Shown piece after piece: positions 8,613-16,999 of a stretch of 30,493 bases of DNA (positions within the stretch are counted from its first letter, which is position 1; each line of letters starts with the position of its first letter). Source of the stretch: Thermoplasmata archaeon M9B2D (GTDB lineage: Archaea; Thermoplasmatota; E2; DHVEG-1); contig MUGD01000011.1 in the NCBI GenBank assembly GCA_002900555.1, positions 1 through 30,493 of the forward strand, written 5' to 3'. The notes beneath the pieces were generated by a model. That model was not told where the DNA came from and did not search any database. It worked only from the letters and a program-made list of their open reading frames with translations. Position numbers and translations under genes: made by a program.

Positions 8613-9776
8613 ATGAGATTGAAATGGTTACTCACGGTCATGTGTCTGATCATATCACTGATACCTGTAGCGATGATTATTGGACTGCAAGGGTTCGAGA
8701 TAGCCACCAAATTTCTTGGTTTGATTTTGTTTATTACTCTTATGGTGGCGCTTGTCATTTCGTATTTTATCTCCATGCCACTTGTGAAACTGACAAAGAA
8801 CATCGATGAGATTAGCAAAGGCAATTTAGATGTTGAACTTGAGAAAAGTGAGATTTATGAGATTAATAATCTGACGGATTCCTTGGATCGGGTAATGGCG
8901 AGTCTGAAACTGGCTATCAATAAAGTAGGGGTTCGCAAAGAAGAGATTTTTGAAAATGCTGTAAAAGCAAAAGAGCAAGCAGAACAGAATTTTGATATCC
9001 TGCTAAAAAAAATCGATGGGTGGATTTGGGAGATTGATGAAAAAGGGAGATGTACACTGTGTTCAAATAAAGTAACAGAAACACTTGGGTATAGTCCCAA
9101 GGAACTTATCGGAAAGGATATCTGTGAGTTTCTCCCTCCGGCTGATGCAAAAAAATTAAAAGAGAAGATTCTTACAATTTCCCAAGACAAGACCACCAGT
9201 ACAAACAAATTAGATTTATTCTGGAAGGAAAAAACAAACAATACGTCAGTTTGGATCCGCTCATTTATCATCCCGGCGGTCGACCCAGCAGGGAATTACA
9301 AAGGCTTACGTTGTTTTAGCAGAGATGCAACCGACTATAAGGTCACAGAAAATATGATAACTGAACTACAGAAAAAAATACGGGATTTAGACAAGCAGTT
9401 GCATGAAATCATGCATCAGCAAGATGGAGGATCCTCTATGTTAAAACCAATCAACGAGACCGCGGCAAAACAAGAGTTCGATTATATGATTCTCTTTGAT
9501 GAAAATACAAAAATCGTTGATTGTACCGACGACATTGAAAAGAAACTCGGTTATAGCAAAAAGGAGATGTTAATGCTTACTTTTTCAGATGTCGTCTACC
9601 TTGGGTCATCAAGCGATATCAAAGCAAGTTTAGATGAAATCAAGAAACAAGGAAACATGCATATAAAGGACATTCATAAGAAGAAAGACGGATCATCGCT
9701 TTTTGTCAGTGAACAAATCAGATATCTCAAGGATCGGAACGTGTTCATCTGCATGGTCAAACAGGACCTCCTATAA
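8613..9776 (+). CDS. Membrane HAMP protein with two PAS domains and no kinase
   Basis: 387 residues from ATG 8613; AGGAG lies about 15 bases upstream, within the end of the kinase gene. An earlier in-frame ATG at 8568 would add a hydrophilic 15 residues before the first membrane helix and is less likely. Two membrane helices (about 5-25 and 31-53) have almost no external loop. A HAMP domain follows (about 53-105), then a coiled linker, PAS1 (about 124-245; GWIWEID...LGYSPKELIGK) and PAS2 (about 290-387; LGYSKKEML). There is no histidine kinase, cyclase or methyl-accepting output. With the kinase gene 4 bases upstream, it most likely feeds a signal to that kinase through HAMP/PAS pairing, detecting a cytoplasmic ligand or redox state; this is inference. 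Confidence 0.88.
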   Translation: MRLKWLLTVMCLIISLIPVAMIIGLQGFEIATKFLGLILFITLMVALVISYFISMPLVKLTKNIDEISKGNLDVELEKSEIYEINNLTDSLDRVMASLKLAINKVGVRKEEIFENAVKAKEQAEQNFDILLKKIDGWIWEIDEKGRCTLCSNKVTETLGYSPKELIGKDICEFLPPADAKKLKEKILTISQDKTTSTNKLDLFWKEKTNNTSVWIRSFIIPAVDPAGNYKGLRCFSRDATDYKVTENMITELQKKIRDLDKQLHEIMHQQDGGSSMLKPINETAAKQEFDYMILFDENTKIVDCTDDIEKKLGYSKKEMLMLTFSDVVYLGSSSDIKASLDEIKKQGNMHIKDIHKKKDGSSLFVSEQIRYLKDRNVFICMVKQDLL

Positions 9777-9841
9777 AACGTTCTCTGACACCATATTCTC
9801 ATCTGTCGAAAAAAAACAAGCTTTTTTGGAAAACCATCAAC

Positions 9842-9848
9842 TATTTAT
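9842..9848 (+). promoter_or_regulatory. Candidate TATA box of the aminotransferase gene
   Basis: TATTTAT is centred about 33 bases before ATG 9878, which would give a very short leader. A T-run at 9822-9827 just before it could end the preceding signalling transcript. Confidence 0.4.
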
Positions 9849-9877
9849 GTGAATGCCCTATCTGGGGTCTTGAGAAT

Positions 9878-11110
9878 ATGACGATAAAAGCATCGAAGCG
9901 TGCGCAAGGTGTTGAGTATGCGATTCGGGATGTCCTTCTACCAGCACGGCAGTTGGAAAAGAAGGGAATCACGATTTTGAAACTAAACATCGGTGATCCG
10001 AATGCATATGATTTTGATACACCACAGCACATCAAGGACGCGTTGTACACGGCGGCAAACGAACGGCATAACGGCTATGCACCCTCAGAGGGTCTTCTTG
10101 AACTACGCCGTGCGGTCATAGAGAGGGAACAGACAAGAAATCATGTTTCGTATGAGCCTGATGATATCTGTGTCACCACTGGTGTGACGGAAGGACTTCA
10201 GATGCTACTGAACGCTTCATTAGACCCCAAAGACGAGTTGTTGATCCCAGGACCCACCTACCCGCAGTATAATGTGATAACAAAATTTGCAGACGCCGAA
10301 CCAGTCGCCTACCATTGCTTAGAAAATGAGAACTGGCAGCCTGATATCGACGATATCCGAACGAAAATTACAGACCGCACTAAAGGAATTGTTCTGATTA
10401 ACCCAAACAACCCGACCGGTGCATTGTACTCGAAGAATGTATTAAAAGATATCCTTGATGTCGCTGGTGAACATGCTCTTATGGTCATTTCTGATGAGAT
10501 TTATGACGATCTCACCTTTGATGGGAAACAGTATGCGACAGCGTCGCTTACAAACGATGTTCCTGTTATTACGTTTAACGGGTTTTCAAAAGTATACGTC
10601 ATGCCAGGCTGGCGCATCGGGTATACGATGTTCAAACATAATGGGGAGCTTGACGATATCAAGGATGCATTTCTGCGTATTGCCCGCTCGCGTCTCTGCG
10701 CAAACTCAGTCTGTCAACAAGCATGCATCCAAGCATTGCGTGGCCCGCAGACTCATATCGATCAGATGAACGATAAATTACGGCAGCGACGTGACTTCGC
10801 CTATAAACGTCTGAACGAAATAGAGGGCATTTCAACAGCGAAGCCAGATGGCGCGTTTTATATCTTCCCTAAAATAGAGGCGATGGGGAAAGGACTTTGG
10901 AAGAACGATAAGGAATTCGTGCTTGACTTATTGCAGGAAGCGCATGTGCTCGTGGTAAATGGATCAGGGTTCTGTGCAACATACGGGAAAGACCATTTCC
11001 GAGCGGTAATTCTTCCACCGATGGATACCTTAGAGAAAGCGTTTGATGCGATGGAAGCATTTATGAAAAAGAGGCTCAAACAACAATACAGCATCCAACC
11101 GAATTCATAA
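9878..11110 (+). CDS. Class I pyridoxal-phosphate aminotransferase (alanine/aspartate type)
   Basis: 410 residues, the usual length for class I/II aminotransferases. Landmarks are NIGDPNAYDF near the start, the substrate-loop tyrosine in NGYAPSEG, NPNNPTG at 175-181, SDEIYDDL with Asp206 and Tyr209 contacting the cofactor, the Schiff-base lysine Lys238 in GFSKVY, and Arg246 in PGWRIGY. It moves an amino group between an amino acid and a 2-oxoacid. The sequence resembles archaeal alanine/aspartate aminotransferases, but the substrate cannot be fixed by reading. Upstream of the oxidoreductase cluster it could feed pyruvate made from alanine into the Por enzyme. The ATG at 9878 is the natural start; no long N-terminal extension is present. 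Confidence 0.92.
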   Translation: MTIKASKRAQGVEYAIRDVLLPARQLEKKGITILKLNIGDPNAYDFDTPQHIKDALYTAANERHNGYAPSEGLLELRRAVIEREQTRNHVSYEPDDICVTTGVTEGLQMLLNASLDPKDELLIPGPTYPQYNVITKFADAEPVAYHCLENENWQPDIDDIRTKITDRTKGIVLINPNNPTGALYSKNVLKDILDVAGEHALMVISDEIYDDLTFDGKQYATASLTNDVPVITFNGFSKVYVMPGWRIGYTMFKHNGELDDIKDAFLRIARSRLCANSVCQQACIQALRGPQTHIDQMNDKLRQRRDFAYKRLNEIEGISTAKPDGAFYIFPKIEAMGKGLWKNDKEFVLDLLQEAHVLVVNGSGFCATYGKDHFRAVILPPMDTLEKAFDAMEAFMKKRLKQQYSIQPNS

Positions 11111-11178
11111 AACATCACAGTTACCCTACACATAAGAATATAACGTCCAAAATGATTCTTTTCTGCGAGGTTAGAACA

Positions 11179-11424
11179 ATGCAGGATAAAGAGCGGAATA
11201 TGTTTGACAGGCAAAAACTCGTTGACTATAAAGCGTTGGAAACCAAACTGTATGGAGAAATGTTGAAATTATGTCGGTTTTATCAAAACAAACTTAGCCT
11301 TATCTCTATCCTAGGCATCATAACGCTAGTTGGTCAGGAGATAAAAGATTTAGATAAAACACTTATCAAAGACCTCGATGATGTAACCGTCGACAATCAA
11401 GAGCCGCTGAATCGATTAATATAA
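11179..11424 (+). CDS. Small unknown helical protein
   Basis: 81 residues from ATG 11179, preceded by GAGGT with 8 bases spacing; the frame opens 27 bases earlier but without a ribosome site. The product is charged at both ends with a mildly hydrophobic middle (LSLISILGIITLVGQEI) that is too short and polar to be a confident membrane span. It contains one Cys and no recognisable motif. T-runs at 11428-11433 and 11452-11457 follow and probably end the transcript. I do not recognise it. Confidence 0.55.
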   Translation: MQDKERNMFDRQKLVDYKALETKLYGEMLKLCRFYQNKLSLISILGIITLVGQEIKDLDKTLIKDLDDVTVDNQEPLNRLI

Positions 11425-11426
11425 AA

Positions 11427-11457
11427 GTTTTTTCTGTTTGATACTGCTGCATTTTTT
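11427..11457 (+). terminator. T-tract terminator
   Basis: Two six-base T runs directly follow the stop codon at 11424, before the promoter of the thiamine-binding/Por cluster. Confidence 0.45.
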
Positions 11458-11513
11458 CCCAGTGATAACACGATTACGCTGTTTCCTTAAAAAGGACCTA
11501 TCACCATATGTTT

Positions 11514-11525
11514 TTTATATATAAA
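11514..11525 (+). promoter_or_regulatory. TATA box upstream of the thiamine-binding/Por cluster
   Basis: TTTATATATAAA is the strongest TATA-like element in this gap and is itself a palindrome. Transcription would start near 11546, leaving a leader of about 64 bases before ATG 11610. The leader contains a 10-codon open frame (11549-11581). Confidence 0.5.
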
Positions 11526-11609
11526 ATTTTAAATCTATGGGAGATGAGATGGTTTCTATCAAAAGATTAATGAAGAATTGATTGTTTGAGAACATCGTGG
11601 GGAAACCAT

Positions 11610-11897
11610 ATGATTATCGCATCGTTTAGCATCTCGCCACTTGGAAAGGGCACCAGTGTAAGCACCTATGTGAACATCGCCATAGACATCCTAAAAAAAG
11701 AAGGCATGACGTTCAAAACAAACGCCATGGCAACCGTCATTGAAACAAAAGATCTAGAAACCTTGTTTGACACCATTCAAAAAGCACATCTCGCCGTGGC
11801 AGCCGCGGGTGCAGAACGAATCATAACAGAAATAAAAATCGATGATCGAAGGGACAGGCAAGCAACGATAGACTCAAAACTCCAATCGCTGAACTAA
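11610..11897 (+). CDS. MTH1187 family thiamine-binding protein
   Basis: 95 residues from ATG 11610, preceded by GTGGGG. The frame could be extended to a TTG at 11586, but MIIASFSISPLG is the conserved start of this family (DUF77). The signature SISPLGKG.SVS.YV, the central TNAMATVIE and the HLAVAAAGAERI helix are all present. Family members are small ferredoxin-like-fold proteins that bind thiamine or a related ligand. Here it stands directly before the four genes of a thiamine-diphosphate-dependent oxidoreductase, apparently in the same transcript, which suggests cofactor handling or sensing for that enzyme; the link is inference. Confidence 0.85.
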   Translation: MIIASFSISPLGKGTSVSTYVNIAIDILKKEGMTFKTNAMATVIETKDLETLFDTIQKAHLAVAAAGAERIITEIKIDDRRDRQATIDSKLQSLN

Positions 11898-11969
11898 CCA
11901 CATAGAGGCCAGAGGCTTCAAAACAGTTATATGGGACATCTTCATTTCGAGTTGCGGGAAGGTAACATT

Positions 11970-12551
11970 GTGTCATCAAAATCCTTAGTTGAAATATGCT
12001 TCCATGGGCGAGGTGGCCAAGGTGCGGTCACAGCTGCCAACCTTCTTGCAAGCGCGGCTTTACAAGATGGAAATAAAGGCGTACAGGCGTTTCCCTTTTT
12101 TGGGGCGGAGCGACGTGGTGCCCCAGTCAGAGCATTTGCCCGTATCTCCGGAGAAGAAATTCACTTACGAAGCGAAATCTACAACCCTGATATCGTGATT
12201 GTCCTTGATGAAAGCATCATGGAACTTGTCGACGTACTCAAAGGATTGAAACAAGATGGGAAAATCCTAATCAACACCAGAAAAAAACCCAAGGATTTTC
12301 AGTTCTCATCCCTGTATCATGTCGCAACCGTTGATGCAACGGCTATCGCCCTGAAATATGAGATCCTTGTTGGCGGAATCCCTGTGGTCAACACCCCAAT
12401 TCTTGGGTCCGTGCCACGAATACTTGATCGGGTGACCTTGCAATCGATACAACAGATGATCCTTGGGAAATGGGCCGGGAAAAGAGAGCTTGGCGAGCGA
12501 AACGTAAAAGCAACCCAAGAAGCATTTGATCAGACAGAGGTGAGTGTTTGA
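11970..12551 (+). CDS. porC: Pyruvate:ferredoxin oxidoreductase, gamma subunit
   Basis: 193 residues from GTG 11970, with GGAAGGT 5-6 bases upstream. An in-frame ATG at 11931 would add 13 residues before the region where family proteins start. The hallmark FHGRGGQG (residues 11-18) opens the domain, followed by FPFFGAERRGAPV and SEIYNPDIVIVLDE. This subunit binds CoA in 2-oxoacid:ferredoxin oxidoreductases. The neighbouring delta, alpha and beta genes overlap or abut it, the usual archaeal Por arrangement. The delta gene starts inside the last codons, so translation is coupled. Confidence 0.92.
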   Translation: MSSKSLVEICFHGRGGQGAVTAANLLASAALQDGNKGVQAFPFFGAERRGAPVRAFARISGEEIHLRSEIYNPDIVIVLDESIMELVDVLKGLKQDGKILINTRKKPKDFQFSSLYHVATVDATAIALKYEILVGGIPVVNTPILGSVPRILDRVTLQSIQQMILGKWAGKRELGERNVKATQEAFDQTEVSV

Positions 12552-12823
12552 AGAAGTATCAAGTTAAGACCAGCCTATCTTATCCCAAGAAAGGCGCGAT
12601 GGGAAAAACAGGAAGCTGGCGCGTGTTCAAACCGATTCTGGATAAAAAAAAATGCGTCAAATGCCTCCGATGCTGGATCTTCTGTCCAGAAGGCTGTATT
12701 CATCGTGAAAAGGATGATTCCGTTAGCATAGACTACGATTATTGTAAAGGCTGTGGCGTGTGCGCCAATGAATGTACCATTAAAGCAATTATCATGGAAC
12801 GCGAGGAGGCAAAGAATAAATGA
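12548..12823 (+). CDS. porD: Pyruvate:ferredoxin oxidoreductase, delta subunit (2x[4Fe-4S])
   Basis: 91 residues beginning with TTG 12548, which overlaps the gamma stop codon; GAGGTGAG lies just upstream and serves the start. Two ferredoxin motifs are intact: Cys36, 39, 42, 46 and Cys66, 69, 72, 76, each closing with a further Cys or Pro-type turn. An extra Cys50 follows the first cluster. The subunit passes electrons from the catalytic core to soluble ferredoxin. The length is normal for PorD. The stop overlaps the alpha start as ATGA. Confidence 0.93.
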   Translation: MKKYQVKTSLSYPKKGAMGKTGSWRVFKPILDKKKCVKCLRCWIFCPEGCIHREKDDSVSIDYDYCKGCGVCANECTIKAIIMEREEAKNK

Positions 12824-13974
12824 CAATCATGATTGATACGGGAAACCGTATCGCAGCAAAAGCAGCGATCATGGCAAAACCGGAGGTTGTCGCAGCATAT
12901 CCTATTACCCCGCAGACGACCCTTGTTGAAGCAATCGCCGAGTACGTCGCACGTGGAGAATACAAGGGAGAATATATCTGTGTGGAAAGCGAGCATTCTG
13001 CGATGTGCGCCTGTATCGGTGCAAGCGCCGCTGGCTCACGGACATTTACAGCGACGTCATCTCATGGATTATTACTGATGCACGAGATGCTTCATTGGGC
13101 TGCTCTCGCGCGACTACCGGTGGTGATGTGCAACATCAACCGGGTCGTGGGACCTGGATGGAACATCTGGGTTGATGAGAATGACTCGATTTCGCAGCGG
13201 GACACCGGCTGGATCCAATTTTACTGTAGCAGCAACCAGGAGATTTTTGACACCGTTATTCAATCATTCAAACTTGCAGAACATGAAAAAATCGTATTAC
13301 CAGTGATGATAAACCTTAATGCATTTATCCTCTCTCACACCTCGATGCCAGCAGAAATTCCCGAACAGCATATTGTGGATGAATTTCTTGGAAAATACAG
13401 ACCACACTGGAAAAGCGATATAGAGAATCCAACGACATTTGGGAACATCATAGGTCCTGCATATTATTATAAGGTCCGACGGGCGATGCAGCAGGCGCAG
13501 CTCCATGCAAAAAAACTGATTCCGCAGATAGCAAAAGAGTGGAAGAACGCCTCAGGATATTTCCATGGCGATTTACTTGAATATTACAAATGCGAGGATG
13601 CTGAGCATATTCTTGTATCCATGGGTGCGATTGGTGCGGAAAGCAAAATAGCCATTGACGAGATGCGTAAGAAAGGAGAAAAAATCGGTCTTGCCCGTCT
13701 CCGGGTGTTACGCCCATTTCCCACAGAGGAGATTCTCAAATTAGGCAAACAGGCAGACCTCATCATTATCGATAGGAACATCTCGGTTGGTTTAGAAGGC
13801 GTGCTCTTCAACGAGACGAAAGCAGCATTGTACAATACACCAGATGTAAAAGCAACAGGCTTTATCGCCGGTCTTGGCGGAAAGGACGTCACCTATAAGG
13901 ACATTGAAAGCATGTGCAGGAAAGCTATGAAAGGAACACGCATTGAACAGGAATGGTACGCGATGGAGGACTAG
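12820..13974 (+). CDS. porA: Pyruvate:ferredoxin oxidoreductase, alpha subunit
   Basis: 384 residues. The ATG at 12820 overlaps the delta stop (ATGA); an alternative ATG lies 9 bases on. The N-terminal pyrimidine-binding domain carries AYPITPQTTLVEAIAEYV, the conserved YPITP motif, then ESEHSAM with the glutamate that activates thiamine diphosphate. The stretch ENDSISQRDTGWIQFY is typical of pyruvate-specific PorA. The C-terminal transketolase-like domain ends with the RVLRPFPTEEI and DRNISVG motifs. The enzyme cleaves pyruvate to acetyl-CoA and CO2, reducing ferredoxin; in reverse it fixes CO2. A related 2-oxoacid substrate cannot be excluded. Confidence 0.93.
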   Translation: MTIMIDTGNRIAAKAAIMAKPEVVAAYPITPQTTLVEAIAEYVARGEYKGEYICVESEHSAMCACIGASAAGSRTFTATSSHGLLLMHEMLHWAALARLPVVMCNINRVVGPGWNIWVDENDSISQRDTGWIQFYCSSNQEIFDTVIQSFKLAEHEKIVLPVMINLNAFILSHTSMPAEIPEQHIVDEFLGKYRPHWKSDIENPTTFGNIIGPAYYYKVRRAMQQAQLHAKKLIPQIAKEWKNASGYFHGDLLEYYKCEDAEHILVSMGAIGAESKIAIDEMRKKGEKIGLARLRVLRPFPTEEILKLGKQADLIIIDRNISVGLEGVLFNETKAALYNTPDVKATGFIAGLGGKDVTYKDIESMCRKAMKGTRIEQEWYAMED

Positions 13975-13977
13975 ACG

Positions 13978-14889
13978 ATGGCATTGAAAGATTTCCCAGT
14001 TGATGAATGCCTCCTCCAAGGAAATGCAGCATGTCCGGGATGCCCCGCAACAATCGGACTTCGTCTTGTGCTAAAGGCACTAGGAAAGAAAACAATCATG
14101 GTAATACCCGCTTGCTGCACGGCAGTTATTGAAAGCCTCTATCCTCATACCTCGTTTGACATCCCTGTAATGAACATTGCGTTTGAGGCAGCAGCAGCAG
14201 GTGCATCTGGTGTTGAAGCATCGTTACGGCAACAGGGACGTACTGATATTACGGTTGTCGCCTGGGCAGGAGATGGGGGGACATACGATATCGGTATCCA
14301 GGCACTCTCTGGTGCGCTAGAGAGAGGCACCAATTTCATTTACATCTGTTACAACAATCAAATCTATTCAAATACCGGTATTCAACGAAGTGGAGCGACA
14401 CCGTATGCAGCATGGACGACCACCACGGTAGGGGGGAAGAACGAGTTCCGCAAAGAGATGGGAGAAATCATCCTTGCCCATCATATTCCCTATGCAGCGC
14501 AGACCTGCATCAGCTATCCAGAGGACGTTTACAGCAAGGTAACAAAGGCAAAGACCATCAAAGGTCCTAAATACATAGAGATTCTTGCGCCCTGCCCACC
14601 GGGTTGGCGGTTCAGTATGGACAAGACCGTGGAGATAGGTCGAATGGCAGTTGATTCCGGCGCTTGGGCATTATGGGAATGCGAAAATGACGTCATGACA
14701 TTCAACGGGAAAAGCAAGCTCATTTTAGAAGGAAAAATACAACGGAAGCCTATAGAAGATTGGATTAAGTACCAGGGACGGTTTGGTCATCTTTTTAAAC
14801 CACAGCGGGATGAGAAACGACTAAAGGCAATCGAAGAGTACGTCGATGGTCTTTGGGAGCGATACCGGAAGTGCTATCTGAAGAAGTAA
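13978..14889 (+). CDS. porB: Pyruvate:ferredoxin oxidoreductase, beta subunit
   Basis: 303 residues, starting 3 bases after the alpha stop codon. The thiamine-diphosphate motif runs from GDGG (98-101) to CYNNQIYSNTG (Asn126-Asn127), and four conserved cysteines (Cys19, Cys22, Cys47, Cys206) would bind the proximal [4Fe-4S] cluster. SNTGIQRSGATP is the pyruvate-type signature. This is the catalytic subunit and completes the Por complex. Its end lies 11 bases from the convergent pantoate kinase gene, leaving very little room for separate terminators. Confidence 0.93.
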   Translation: MALKDFPVDECLLQGNAACPGCPATIGLRLVLKALGKKTIMVIPACCTAVIESLYPHTSFDIPVMNIAFEAAAAGASGVEASLRQQGRTDITVVAWAGDGGTYDIGIQALSGALERGTNFIYICYNNQIYSNTGIQRSGATPYAAWTTTTVGGKNEFRKEMGEIILAHHIPYAAQTCISYPEDVYSKVTKAKTIKGPKYIEILAPCPPGWRFSMDKTVEIGRMAVDSGAWALWECENDVMTFNGKSKLILEGKIQRKPIEDWIKYQGRFGHLFKPQRDEKRLKAIEEYVDGLWERYRKCYLKK

Positions 14890-14900
14890 TGTAACATTCA

Positions 14901-15767
14901 TTATTGCAATACCCGTGCCCCTTGCTCATCGACCGTACAACAAAAAACCTTTCCATATGGCGAAAGAATCGTACAGAGCGCTGGGGTATCACCTGTCGCA
15001 AACACTGAGTTCCCAAGCATGCACATACTTACCATGCCCTGCGCGCTTGCTGATTGTATCGCCTGAAGCACTCGTCTGTCAGCAATATCTATCTTTTTCG
15101 TAAACTCCAAACCAAGGGAAAACAGATGCTCAAGGGTTGGTTTCTGCAAAAGTTTTTTTGTACAGTAACGTCCATATGATGCTATCTCTCTAATTTTCGT
15201 TGCATTGGTAAGGATATTTTTTGTCTCGATCTTCTTTCCTACGACACAGAGGACAATTTCGTATTTCCCCGGGATGTGTTCAAGCATCCCCCATGGAGGA
15301 AGCCCAGCCTTCCGTCTAATCTCAATTCCACCAAAGTTGCTAGAGACCACATCACCAAGTCCGGTATGTGATTGAATCTCAGCGTAATGCGCAGCTTTTA
15401 CCGCGCTATTGCGCGGAAGGTTGAGAAGATCAGAAAGTGCAAGTGTTGTACTTAATGCTCCCGCTGCGCTCATACCAAAGCCCTGGCCGACCGGAAGATC
15501 CATCATGGTATTCACAGAAATTCTTAATGATGTATCACCGGTGAGATAATTTATCGCTAGTTTTGTGACCGGTGCAGCTGACATCTTTCCATTGATATGA
15601 ACAGCAATTGTACGTCGTGACGCAGGTTGAACCATCACATGGCTGACTGCACCTAGGGAAATAGCAATGCCTGCGCCACGAGATCCGCAACGATCCATTC
15701 CCTGTGGAGAATACACTGGTTCGAAAAACGCAGAAATATGCCCAGGAGCAAACGCTATCCCCTTCAT
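14901..15767 (-). CDS. Pantoate kinase (archaeal GHMP family)
   Basis: 288 residues from ATG 15767, with GAGG just upstream. The opening AFAPGHISAFFEP is the archaeal pantoate kinase signature, and PVGQGFGMSAAGALSTTLAL (about 92-111) is the GHMP phosphate-binding loop. The enzyme phosphorylates pantoate to 4-phosphopantoate. In archaea this replaces the bacterial order, in which pantothenate is made first and then phosphorylated. It lies 17 bases downstream of coaBC on the same strand, so the two CoA genes form an operon. The phosphopantothenate synthetase that links them is not in the window. Confidence 0.92.
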   Translation of the reverse strand: MKGIAFAPGHISAFFEPVYSPQGMDRCGSRGAGIAISLGAVSHVMVQPASRRTIAVHINGKMSAAPVTKLAINYLTGDTSLRISVNTMMDLPVGQGFGMSAAGALSTTLALSDLLNLPRNSAVKAAHYAEIQSHTGLGDVVSSNFGGIEIRRKAGLPPWGMLEHIPGKYEIVLCVVGKKIETKNILTNATKIREIASYGRYCTKKLLQKPTLEHLFSLGLEFTKKIDIADRRVLQAIQSASAQGMVSMCMLGNSVFATGDTPALCTILSPYGKVFCCTVDEQGARVLQ

Positions 15768-15784
15768 AAGCCTCTTGTGTTCAA

Positions 15785-16981
15785 CTAACGCAGCAAATCA
15801 AGGATATCCGACGCAATATCTTCTTTTTTTCCTTTCACCCAGGTGCCTTTTCCCTTTTTCGAAAGAAGAAGAATCTCATTATGTTCACCACCAAATCCCC
15901 TCAGTGTGTTGCCAACGGCACCGTCAAGATGATATTTTGTAAGAAGCTGCTTGGTCTTTCGTCTCACATCGGACTTTTGTTCCTCTGTTTTAAAGGCAAT
16001 GATACATGCATTCGGAGCCTTTAGACGAAGTCTCTCAAGGACAACCGGTGCTTGAGTACATGTAATGAAGAGGTGTTCCTTCCCTGACGGCATCTTTCCT
16101 TTTTGCTTTTTTGGAATGTAATTCGCAATCGCGGCACAGACAATGATGCCATCAAATCGTTTTAGTTTCTTTTCTGTTACTAACATAAGAAGATCGTTGA
16201 CCGTCTCAAATCGTTTAAAGGAAATAAAAGAAGGAACAGGCTCCGTGGCAGACCCATACCATAGTTCCACGTCAGCACCTCGTTCGAAGGCATTGACACA
16301 CAGTGCGACTGCTGTTTTCCCAGAACTACGATTCGTAAGCATCCTGATAGCATCAACTGGTTCAGCGGTTGCGCCCCCCACGATAAGAATCCTTTTATTG
16401 TGCAAATCACGTTTCCCAATCGCCCGAATGACGGTTTCTACAATCTCAGAAATAGAAGCAATCTTGGCCTTTGTCCCAGAAATAAAAGGATTAAGGAACA
16501 TCACTCCTTGGTCCTTACAGATGTCAATGTTCTTTTGAACGATTCGATGGTTATACATCGACAGATGCATCGCAGGAACACAGAGGATTGGCACTCCTGA
16601 GCCAATCGCAGTAGTCGCACACGTAGTCACCGGGGTGTCATCGATACCACGCGCAATCTTCGAGATTGTATTTGCGGTACAAGGTGAGATTAAAAGAAGG
16701 TCGACAGGGTCTGTCACTAATCCACACCAGGAGACATGTTCTGTTTGCCCTGAAAGCTGGATGACCGGTGTATGACCAGAAGCAAACTCTAATGCATCAG
16801 GATGCACAATCCGGGTCGCCGAGGGTGTCATGACCGGGTAGACCATCGCCCCATGACGGATAAGCTCCCGAGCAAGTTTCACACTTTCAACCGCAGCGAT
16901 ACTCCCTGTTACCCCAAGAACGACGCGTTTACCAAGAAGTTTGTTGGTTTTCTTCCCGCGTAATTCCTCTGCAGGATGCAT
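15785..16981 (-). CDS. coaBC: Phosphopantothenoylcysteine decarboxylase / phosphopantothenate-cysteine ligase
   Basis: 398 residues, the usual length of the bifunctional enzyme. The N-terminal flavoprotein half (about 18-185) has GVTGSIAAVE for FMN binding, active-site His82 (TEHVSWCG) and PAMH at 136-139 where bacterial enzymes have PAMN. The C-terminal ligase half begins near 196 with RILIVGGATAEPVD and contains RMLTNRSSGKT and AAIANYIP. It joins cysteine to 4-phosphopantothenate and decarboxylates the product to 4-phosphopantetheine. GTGATC just before the ATG matches the archaeal anti-Shine-Dalgarno sequence. It sits 18 bases downstream of the stress protein gene, probably in one transcript with it. 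Confidence 0.94.
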   Translation of the reverse strand: MHPAEELRGKKTNKLLGKRVVLGVTGSIAAVESVKLARELIRHGAMVYPVMTPSATRIVHPDALEFASGHTPVIQLSGQTEHVSWCGLVTDPVDLLLISPCTANTISKIARGIDDTPVTTCATTAIGSGVPILCVPAMHLSMYNHRIVQKNIDICKDQGVMFLNPFISGTKAKIASISEIVETVIRAIGKRDLHNKRILIVGGATAEPVDAIRMLTNRSSGKTAVALCVNAFERGADVELWYGSATEPVPSFISFKRFETVNDLLMLVTEKKLKRFDGIIVCAAIANYIPKKQKGKMPSGKEHLFITCTQAPVVLERLRLKAPNACIIAFKTEEQKSDVRRKTKQLLTKYHLDGAVGNTLRGFGGEHNEILLLSKKGKGTWVKGKKEDIASDILDLLR

Positions 16982-16999
16982 TTGATCACAATTCTTTTT

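Noticed and set aside
8855..9271. 138-codon minus-strand frame inside the HAMP-PAS gene
   Set aside because: It is antisense to a well-supported coding sequence, Ser/Phe-rich and has no domain; a shadow frame.
11425..11609. Possible thiamine-diphosphate riboswitch before the thiamine-binding gene
   Set aside because: I searched by eye for the CTGAGA and ACC...GAACCTGAT core elements and found none.
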